From Pseudomonadota bacterium (GTDB lineage Bacteria; Pseudomonadota; Alphaproteobacteria; Acetobacterales; Acetobacteraceae), in NCBI GenBank assembly GCA_021801255.1, contig JAJYYH010000061.1, positions 1 through 33,260 of the forward strand: a stretch of 33,260 nucleotides of DNA, read 5' to 3'. This document shows positions 27,265-33,260 of the stretch, piece after piece; position 1 is the stretch's first letter; every line of letters starts with the position of its first letter. The translations under genes were made by a program, and so were the position numbers. The notes below the pieces were generated by a model. It saw nothing but the letters and a program-made list of their open reading frames with translations, had not been told where the DNA came from and ran no database searches.

Positions 27265-29423
27265 GCGGGTTCGACAAAACGGTCGAGCACGCGCTTTTTC
27301 CCGGCTTTGTCGAAGGCGATGTCGAGCCGGTCGTCATCCGCCGCCGTCACCGTGCCGTAGCCGAATTTGGCATGGAAGACGCGCGCCCCGATGGCGATCG
27401 CGCTCATCGGCGCCGGGCGCGTGATCGCGCTCGCCTCGATCAGCCCCCGTCGCGGCGGAAAAGCCGGTGCGCGCACCCGACGCGAGGACGCCGCCGTGCC
27501 GCCACGGGTGATTTGTTCTTCGGGGATTTCGTCGAGAAAGCGGCTCGGGATACTATCCTGCCAGTTGGCGTAGATGCGGCGATGCGCGGCGTGCAGGATG
27601 ATCGCGCGCTTTTTTGCCCGCGTCAGCCCGACATAGGCGAGCCGGCGTTCCTCCTCGAGCGACTTGACGCCGCCTTCATCGAGGGCACGCTGGTTGGGAA
27701 ACAGCCCCTCTTCCCAGCCGGGGAGAAAAACTGTGTCGAACTCGAGCCCCTTGGCGGCGTGCAGCGTCATCAGATTGACCCGGTCGCCGGCGGCGTTCTC
27801 GTCGTTTTCCATGACCAGCGCAACGTGGTCGAGAAAGCCCTGGAGGGATTCGAAATCGGCGAGGGCACGGACGAATTCCTTGAGATTGTCGAGCCGCCCC
27901 GGCGCCTCGGGCGATTTGTCCGCTTTCAGCATGTCGGTATAGCCCGATTCGTCGAGCACGAATTGCATCGCGACCACCGGGCCTTCGGCTTCGAGCCGGG
28001 CGCGCCAGCGGCCGAGGTCGTCCAGCAACCGTCGCACCCCCTCCCCCGCCCGGCCACGCAACGCGCCGGATGCGATCAGCGCGCCGGCGGCGGTGGTAAG
28101 CGCGGTATCGTCGGCGCGGGCGCGGACATGCAGCGTCTGAAGGGCGGCGGTGCCGACGCCACGGCGCGGGGTGTTGACGACGCGCTCAAACGCCAAATCG
28201 TCGCCGGGCTGCACGAGGAGGCGGGCATAGGCGATGGCATCGCGGATTTCGGCGCGTTCATAAAAACGCAATCCACCGACCACGCGATAAGGAATGCCGA
28301 GCGTGATCAGCCGCTCCTCGAAGGCCCGGGTCTGAAAGCCGGCGCGCATCAAAACCGCCATTTCGGTGAGTTTTTCGCCCTCGGCGCGCAAATCCTCGAT
28401 TGCCTGACCGACGGCGCGAGCCTCCTCCTCCTGGTCCCATAGGCTCAGAATCCGCACTTTTTCACCGCCCGCCTCCTTGCCGCCGGGGCGAAGCGTCTTG
28501 CCGAGCCGGCCTTGGTTATGGGCGATCAACGCCGCGGCGCAGGCGAGAATCGGCGCGGTCGAGCGATAATTGCGTTCCAGCCGGATGACAGCGGCGCCGG
28601 GGAAATCCTGCTCAAAGCGCAGGATGTTCTCGATCTCGGCGCCACGCCAGGAATAGATGCTCTGGTCGTCATCGCCGACGCAGCAAATATTTTTCGAAGC
28701 CTGCGCCAGCAGCCGCAACCAGAGATACTGGACGAGATTGGTGTCCTGGTATTCATCGACCAGGATATAGCGGAAGCGGCGGTGATATTCCGCGAGAATA
28801 TCGGGCTGATCACGGAGGATATCGGTCACGAAGAGCAGAAGATCGCCGAAATCGGTGGCGTTCAAGGCCTTGAGCCGGGCCTGGTAGGCTCCATAGAGGG
28901 AAGCGATCCGCCCACCCGCGAGATCGCCGGCCTGTGCGAGATCGGCCGCGCCGAGCCGGGCGGGAGAGAGCGCGCGGTCTTTCCAGCGCTGGATCTGGCT
29001 CATCAAGAGCGGCGGCGGCCAGCGTTTGGCGTCGATCCGCTCGGCCGCCATCACCTGCTTGAGCAGGCGGAGTTGGTCATCCGTGTCGAGAATCGTGAAA
29101 TTCGGCGACAGCCCCGCCGCGGCCGCGTGACGGCGCAGCATACGCGCGGCGAGCGCGTGGAACGTGCCGAGCCAGAGCCCCTCCACCGGCCGGCCAAGCA
29201 GGTTTGCCACGCGCTCGCGCATTTCACGCGCGGCGCGGTTGGTGAAGGTGACAGCGAGCACCTGATGCGGGGTGGCACGGCCGGAGAGGAGAATATGGGC
29301 GAAGCGAGTGGTGAGCACGCGGGTCTTGCCGGTGCCGGCGCCGGCGAGCACCAGCACCGGGCCGTCGAGCGTCTCGACAGCCATGCGCTGCTCGGGGTTC
29401 AGCGCGGCGAGATGCTCGGCCAT
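27261..29423 (-). CDS. uvrD: UvrD/PcrA-type DNA helicase
   Basis: A 720-residue superfamily 1 helicase, acting in nucleotide-excision and mismatch repair and in clearing RecA or stalled replication. Walker A is AGAGTGKT (27-34), motif Ia AVTFTNRAAREM, motif II VDEYQDTN (222-229), motif III GDDDQSIYSWRGA (250-262), and LMTLHAAKGLEFD lies near 600. The C-terminal segment VFHAKFGYGTV is the Tudor-like domain shared by UvrD and PcrA, so either name could apply. GGAA 8 nt upstream supports the start. It is followed by prmA with a 4-nt overlap and is divergent from the BASS-family transporter. Confidence 0.94.
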   Translation of the reverse strand: MAEHLAALNPEQRMAVETLDGPVLVLAGAGTGKTRVLTTRFAHILLSGRATPHQVLAVTFTNRAAREMRERVANLLGRPVEGLWLGTFHALAARMLRRHAAAAGLSPNFTILDTDDQLRLLKQVMAAERIDAKRWPPPLLMSQIQRWKDRALSPARLGAADLAQAGDLAGGRIASLYGAYQARLKALNATDFGDLLLFVTDILRDQPDILAEYHRRFRYILVDEYQDTNLVQYLWLRLLAQASKNICCVGDDDQSIYSWRGAEIENILRFEQDFPGAAVIRLERNYRSTAPILACAAALIAHNQGRLGKTLRPGGKEAGGEKVRILSLWDQEEEARAVGQAIEDLRAEGEKLTEMAVLMRAGFQTRAFEERLITLGIPYRVVGGLRFYERAEIRDAIAYARLLVQPGDDLAFERVVNTPRRGVGTAALQTLHVRARADDTALTTAAGALIASGALRGRAGEGVRRLLDDLGRWRARLEAEGPVVAMQFVLDESGYTDMLKADKSPEAPGRLDNLKEFVRALADFESLQGFLDHVALVMENDENAAGDRVNLMTLHAAKGLEFDTVFLPGWEEGLFPNQRALDEGGVKSLEEERRLAYVGLTRAKKRAIILHAAHRRIYANWQDSIPSRFLDEIPEEQITRGGTAASSRRVRAPAFPPRRGLIEASAITRPAPMSAIAIGARVFHAKFGYGTVTAADDDRLDIAFDKAGKKRVLDRFVEPA

Positions 29424-29497
29424 GATAAAAATTCCGAAAAAACGTCGGTGGAAGGTATAGAACGCATGGCGATGGTCTCCAACCCATCGGGGCGGCG

Positions 29498-30457
29498 ATG
29501 AAGCTGTTGCACCGCGCGCTCGCCGCCTCCGCCCGGCATGGCAGCCCGCTCCTGGCGGTGGGGATTTTCGGCGGCCTGCTGATCCCCCCCCTCGCCCACG
29601 CGCTCCGCCATTTTATCCTCCCCGAGGTGCTGGGCCTCATGACGCTGGTCCTGCTCCGTGTCGATGTCGCCGCCGCCTTCGCGCATCTTCGCCGACCGTT
29701 GCGTCTCGCCGTGCTCATCGCCTTTCAGTTGCTAATTTCCCCGCTCCTGGTCTTTGCCGTCCTCGCACCCTTCACTCTCGACCCCGGCCTCCGCCACGGC
29801 GTGGTGATCTTCGCCACCGGCTGCGGCGCGCTCTCCGCCCCGGCTTTCGCCCGGCTGGTCGGGCTTGACCCCGAGCTTTCGCTGCTGATGACGCTCGGCA
29901 CCACGTTCCTCGTCCCGCTCACCGCGCCGATGGTGGTCTACTGGCTGATGGGGATCGATCTGGCGATCGGACCCGGGGCGTTCATGCTGCGGCTTGCGCT
30001 CACCGTCGGTTTGCCGCTTGTCGTGGCGCTGGTGCTGCGCCGCGCACTCGGCACCGCGCGCCTCATGGCACTCGGCGAGGTGGTCGATGGCGGCGTGGTG
30101 TGGCTGCTGATGCTCTATGGCTTCGCGGTGATGGATGGGCTGGCGGCGCGGCTCGTTCACGATCCGCGCTGGGTGATCGTGGCACTGCTGGCCGCCTTCA
30201 TCGCCGATTTCGGGCTCAATCTTGCAACCGCGCTGGCCTTTGCCTGGCTTGGCCGGCGCCAGGCCGCCTCCGTCGGACTGGTCGCCGGCAATCGCAACAT
30301 GGCGCTCTATCTCGCGGTGTTGCCGGTTGCCGCCGATCCACGGATCGCGCTGTTTTTCGCGCTTTGCCAGTTCCCGCTCTATCTCAGTCCGTTTCTGCTG
30401 CGCCCGCTCTATCGCCGGCTGATGATGCGAGCCCCCCCTCCCCCGCTGGCGGCCTGA
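29498..30457 (+). CDS. BASS-family (bile acid:Na+ symporter-like) membrane protein
   Basis: A 319-residue integral membrane protein with about ten hydrophobic segments, resembling the bile acid:sodium symporter / arsenite-permease-like fold. Segments such as FATGCGALSAPAFARLVGL and AGNRNMALYLAVLP fit the paired crossover regions of that family; the usual EG-type motif is not obvious. Substrate is unknown; such proteins carry small organic anions with Na+ or H+. GGGG precedes the ATG. Its last 74 nt overlap the convergent metF gene, an unusual arrangement. It is divergent from uvrD. Confidence 0.75.
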   Translation: MKLLHRALAASARHGSPLLAVGIFGGLLIPPLAHALRHFILPEVLGLMTLVLLRVDVAAAFAHLRRPLRLAVLIAFQLLISPLLVFAVLAPFTLDPGLRHGVVIFATGCGALSAPAFARLVGLDPELSLLMTLGTTFLVPLTAPMVVYWLMGIDLAIGPGAFMLRLALTVGLPLVVALVLRRALGTARLMALGEVVDGGVVWLLMLYGFAVMDGLAARLVHDPRWVIVALLAAFIADFGLNLATALAFAWLGRRQAASVGLVAGNRNMALYLAVLPVAADPRIALFFALCQFPLYLSPFLLRPLYRRLMMRAPPPPLAA

Positions 30458-31406
30458 CGCCAAGGATATGGGCGATGGCATAGGTGAGATCGGGGCGGTT
30501 CAGCGTATAAAAATGAAATTCATCGACGCCATTGGCCTGGAGCAGCCGTACCTGCTCGGCCGCGATCACGACGCCGACCATGCGGCGAAGCTCCGGGTCG
30601 CCCTCGGTGCCGGCGAAGAGATGGCCGAGCCAGGCAGGCACGCTCGCGCCGCAGAGCGCGCTGAAGCGCGCCGCCTGGGCGTAGTTCGAGACCGGCATGA
30701 TGCCGGGAACGATGGAGGCGGTAATACCGGCGGCGAGCGCGCGGTCGAGGAAGCGGAGATAGGTCGTGGTCTCGAAGAAATACTGGGTGATGGCGCGGCT
30801 CGCCCCGGCGTCGAGCTTGCGCTTCAAATTATCGAGATCGGCCTCGGGGCTCAGCGCCGCCGGATGGGTCTCGGGATAGGCCGCGACCGAGATCTCGAAG
30901 GGAGCCACCCGCCTGAGCCCGGCGACCAGATCAGCGGCGTAGGCGTAGCCCTCGGGATGCGGCGTATAGGCTTCTCCCGGCGGCGGATCGCCGCGAAGGG
31001 CCACGATATGGCGCACACCGGCCTCCCAGTATTGCTGGGCGATGGCGTCCACCTCCTGGCGCGAGGCCCCGATGCAGGTGAGATGGGCGGCCGGCACGAG
31101 GCGGGTTTCGCGCACGATGCGCGCAACGGTTGCATGGGTGCGGCTCTGGGTGCTGCCGCCGGCGCCATAGGTGACCGAGACGAAGCGCGGCGCCAGCACT
31201 TCCAGGCGGCGGATGCAGGCCCAGAGCTGGGCCTCTAGCGCGGCGTTGCGCGGGGGAAAAAATTCGAAGGAAAGCTGGGGCGGCGGCGCTTCGCGATCGC
31301 GCGCCGGCAGCCCGGCGACGCGCGGACCGGTCAGCCAGCGCTCCAGCGTGGCATCCGGGGAACCAGTCGAAAGCCTGGAGGCGGGCGGCAGGGCGGCGGC
31401 GCACAT
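30384..31406 (-). CDS. metF: Methylenetetrahydrofolate reductase
   Basis: A flavoprotein of 340 residues that reduces 5,10-methylene-THF to 5-methyl-THF for methionine synthesis. The family motif SFEFFPPRN (46-54) carries the catalytic Glu48, and SVTYGAGGST, HLTCIGASRQEV, ALRGDPP and DAGASRAITQYFF follow. Forty residues lie before the motif, more than in E. coli MetF, and the C-terminal 20 residues (Gly/Ala-rich) run antisense to the transporter gene end. GGAGAG 9 nt upstream supports the start. The 236-nt gap upstream, shared with mlaA, has a small hairpin (CTCCCG/CGGGAG, 31514-31529) but no SAM riboswitch that I recognise. Confidence 0.94.
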   Translation of the reverse strand: MCAAALPPASRLSTGSPDATLERWLTGPRVAGLPARDREAPPPQLSFEFFPPRNAALEAQLWACIRRLEVLAPRFVSVTYGAGGSTQSRTHATVARIVRETRLVPAAHLTCIGASRQEVDAIAQQYWEAGVRHIVALRGDPPPGEAYTPHPEGYAYAADLVAGLRRVAPFEISVAAYPETHPAALSPEADLDNLKRKLDAGASRAITQYFFETTTYLRFLDRALAAGITASIVPGIMPVSNYAQAARFSALCGASVPAWLGHLFAGTEGDPELRRMVGVVIAAEQVRLLQANGVDEFHFYTLNRPDLTYAIAHILGVRPPAGEGGLASSAGDRAGAAETD

Positions 31407-31642
31407 GGAATAGGCTCTCCCGATCTGGGCGAGGGCGGAACATCGTCGGAGACAGCGAGACCGCCGGAACGGTTACTCGTTTTTCACTATATTCCCATGC
31501 CTCGCAAGCCTGCCTCCCGAACGCGGGAGCTTTACGGCGGCTCATTTGTTCCTTTATTGCAGGTTCACCCCGCTCGGTCTCGGCCCCCTCGGTTGCGAGA
31601 GGCGACCGGTGCCTTGTCCGTCATCTACCGCGAGGAAGCCGC

Positions 31643-32434
31643 ATGCCCCGCCCGAACCCCTTGCTTTCGCTACTGGTCCCGCTTGCCTGCCTCATGGCAC
31701 TCACCGGCTGTGCCCCGCGCCCTCCGGCCAGCGACAAGGACGCGGTGGCCGATTACAAACAGACCAACGATCCGTTGGAGCCAACCAACCGCGTCATGTA
31801 CAAAATCAATAACGGGCTTGACGCGGTGACGCTGAAGCCCGCCGCCGAAGCCTACCGCTACGCCGTGCCCGAGGCCGCGCGCGAGAGCATCCACAACGCC
31901 CTCCTCAACCTTGCTTACCCCACCGTGTTCTTCAACGACGTCGCCGAGGGCAAGCCACGCCGCGCCGGTGACACCTTCATGCGCTTTATCATCAACTCAA
32001 CCCTGGGCGTGGGCGGGCTCTTCGATGTCGCGAAGCATTGGGGCTATGTCAATCACGATGCCGATTTCGGCCTGACGCTGGCACTTTACGGCGTGCCCGA
32101 GGGGCCCTACCTCTACGTGCCAATCCTCGGCCCCTCCGATCCGCGCGATCTCGCTGGCTACGGTGTCGATGTCGTCGATTGGCCGTTTACCTGGATCGGC
32201 AATGGCACCACGGTCTATGCCCTCGAATGGTCCTATTATGCCATGGTTGCGATCGATACCCGCGAACGCGTGCTCGACTCGCTTGATCAGGTGCAGAAAA
32301 CCGCGCTTGATCCCTATGCCACCATCCGTAGCCTCTATCGCCAGCACCGCCAGAGCCAGTTGGAGGCGATCCGCAACGACCAGCGCGCGACCGTCCCGGC
32401 TTGGTTCCCGGCGCCCACGACGCAATCCGAGTGA
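31643..32434 (+). CDS. mlaA: Outer-membrane lipid-asymmetry lipoprotein MlaA (VacJ)
   Basis: An outer-membrane lipoprotein of 263 residues. MlaA takes mislocated phospholipid from the outer leaflet and hands it to MlaC for return to the inner membrane. The lipobox LTGC (20-23, lipidated Cys23) follows a hydrophobic segment. Family motifs are DPLEPTNRVMYKINN, STLGVGGLFDVAKHWG, GVPEGPYLYVPILGPSDPRD and the C-terminal helix region. GAGGAAG upstream supports the start. mlaC follows after 62 nt on the same strand, so they are probably co-transcribed. No MlaD/E/F/B genes are in the window. Confidence 0.95.
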   Translation: MPRPNPLLSLLVPLACLMALTGCAPRPPASDKDAVADYKQTNDPLEPTNRVMYKINNGLDAVTLKPAAEAYRYAVPEAARESIHNALLNLAYPTVFFNDVAEGKPRRAGDTFMRFIINSTLGVGGLFDVAKHWGYVNHDADFGLTLALYGVPEGPYLYVPILGPSDPRDLAGYGVDVVDWPFTWIGNGTTVYALEWSYYAMVAIDTRERVLDSLDQVQKTALDPYATIRSLYRQHRQSQLEAIRNDQRATVPAWFPAPTTQSE

Positions 32435-32496
32435 GGCGAGAGCGGCGCCCCGCTGCGCCAGTTGATCGCCTGCTTTCCCGAGAAAGAGAGGGAACT

Positions 32497-33105
32497 ATGT
32501 GGAGTAGACGCCAATTTCCGGCCCTCGCCGCACTTGCGGTAATGTTTGTCCTGCCTCGCGTTTCCGCCGCGCGCGCGGCCGATCCCCGGGAATTCGTCCG
32601 TGATGTCGGCGATCAACTGGTGAACGTGATCAACGGCCCCGGTGGGTTTGCTGAAAAGCGCGCGCAACTGCAGCGGATCGTCGATCGCGCGGTGGATGTG
32701 GACGGTATCGCGCGCTTCTGCCTGGGCCGCTTCTGGCGCCTCGCCACCCCGCAGCAACAGCAGGATTATGTCGCTCTGTTTCATCAGGTTCTGTTGAACA
32801 GCATCGCCGGCCATCTCGGCGAATATAAAGGCGTCCACTACGTCCTCGGCCGCACCACGCCGCATGATGATCTGACCTGGGTGAGCACCACGATCTCGCG
32901 CCCCAACAACCCCGACGCCGATGTCGAATGGGTAATCTCAATGACCGGCGGCGGTCCGAAGATCGAGGATTTGGTGGTGGAAGGCGTCAGCCTTCGCCTC
33001 ACCCAGCGCAGCGACTACGCAAGCTATCTCCAGCACAATGGCAACAGCGTTCAGGCGTTGATCGACGCCATGCGGCGGATCTTGGCGAACCAGAAACAGG
33101 GATAA
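32497..33105 (+). CDS. mlaC: Periplasmic phospholipid-binding protein MlaC (Ttg2D)
   Basis: A periplasmic phospholipid carrier of 202 residues. The N-terminus has twin arginines (SRRQF, 3-7), a hydrophobic stretch to about 22 and a probable AxA cleavage site near ARA (25-27), so Tat or Sec export is likely. The MlaC features VDVDGIARFCLGRFW, RATPQQQQDY-like LATPQQQQDYVALF, EWVISMTGGGPKIEDLVVEGVSL and ASYLQHNGNSVQALIDAMR are present. The length is normal, so it seems intact although an insertion sequence begins 2 nt after the stop. GAGGGAA precedes the ATG. It follows mlaA. Confidence 0.93.
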   Translation: MWSRRQFPALAALAVMFVLPRVSAARAADPREFVRDVGDQLVNVINGPGGFAEKRAQLQRIVDRAVDVDGIARFCLGRFWRLATPQQQQDYVALFHQVLLNSIAGHLGEYKGVHYVLGRTTPHDDLTWVSTTISRPNNPDADVEWVISMTGGGPKIEDLVVEGVSLRLTQRSDYASYLQHNGNSVQALIDAMRRILANQKQG

Positions 33106-33107
33106 GG

Positions 33108-33260
33108 TGTACAAATCAGAACTTGATCTGACAGACAGTGTTGGATATTTGGCGCCGATGGGTGTGTCTGTCGTGTTCAGGTGGCCATGGATTTTTCCTT
33201 AGCGATGGGCAGGCTGTCAAGGAAGGTGTGCATGGGGGTCTTGCCGAAGCACCATCGGCC
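33108..33260 (-). mobile_element. End of an IS481-like insertion sequence (cut by window edge)
   Basis: The segment starts TGTACAAATCAGAACTTG and TCTGACAGACAG follows, which looks like the terminal repeat of an IS481-family element, and it contains the end of a transposase gene on the minus strand. It begins 2 nt after the mlaC stop. The other end and any target duplication lie outside the window. Recognised from memory of such ends; moderate confidence. Confidence 0.65.
33177..33260 (-). CDS. IS481-like transposase, C-terminal end (partial)
   Basis: The final 27 codons of a minus-strand reading frame that continues beyond the right edge. The translation contains GRWCFGKTPMHTFLDSLP and AKEKSMAT before the stop, matching the C-terminal tail common in IS481-family DDE transposases (RWCFGKTPMQTFLD, then AKEK). 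The catalytic core is outside the window, so intactness cannot be judged. The stop is about 70 nt from the presumed terminal repeat. Confidence 0.7.
   Translation of the reverse strand, partial: GRWCFGKTPMHTFLDSLPIAKEKSMAT

Noticed and set aside
31407-31642. A SAM-type riboswitch before metF
   Set aside because: The leader has no recognisable SAM-I, SAM-II or SAM/SAH core; only a 6-bp hairpin is seen.

Overview
The window is a GC-rich, gene-dense chromosomal segment of an alphaproteobacterium, most likely of the Acetobacteraceae or a close relative. This rests on the alphaproteobacterial-type phosphoserine aminotransferase, the thrB-rnhA pair, the single-chain gcvP behind a tandem glycine riboswitch, an intracellular PHA depolymerase, and a dispersed GC-rich double-hairpin repeat. 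The taxonomic call is an inference from gene content; no rRNA or tRNA gene was seen.

Layout: (1) 0.1-4.1 kb, + strand: an OprB-type porin, a secreted beta-propeller protein and a Tat-exported DyP-type peroxidase, closely packed. (2) 4.1-8.8 kb, - strand: the glycine cleavage operon gcvT-gcvH-gcvP behind a tandem glycine riboswitch and a plausible promoter. (3) 8.8-11.4 kb, + strand: thrB and rnhA (overlapping), then a split thiamine-diphosphate decarboxylase resembling sulfopyruvate/phosphonopyruvate decarboxylase. (4) 11.4-12.8 kb, - strand: phaZ. (5) 13-15.7 kb, + strand: serC-serA. (6) 15.7-19.6 kb, - strand: an IlvD/Edd-family sugar-acid dehydratase, an SDR dehydrogenase and an MFS carboxylate-type transporter, probably one catabolic unit. 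(7) 19.6-21.7 kb: a DUF815 ATPase, yajC and an Fe-type sodB. (8) 21.8-24.1 kb, accessory strip: a strikingly AT-rich orphan gene with an Apea-like HEPN domain, preceded by a G10 tract and a dyad, then a DinB-family protein and an overlapping DUF4258/DUF2283 pair. (9) 24.1-30.5 kb: aminopeptidase P, a DUF1127 protein, prmA, uvrD and a BASS-family transporter. (10) 30.4-33.3 kb: metF, mlaA and mlaC, ending in the terminus of an IS481-like insertion sequence that begins 2 nt after the mlaC stop.

Several genes share serine/glycine/one-carbon metabolism: SerA and SerC make phosphoserine, GcvTHP splits glycine to methylene-THF, and MetF reduces methylene-THF for methionine synthesis. MlaA and MlaC retain outer-membrane lipid asymmetry. 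The strongest candidate for something undescribed is the AT-rich HEPN gene with its upstream control region. The bipartite palindromic repeat family (four copies) and the porin/propeller/peroxidase cluster are the next most interesting.
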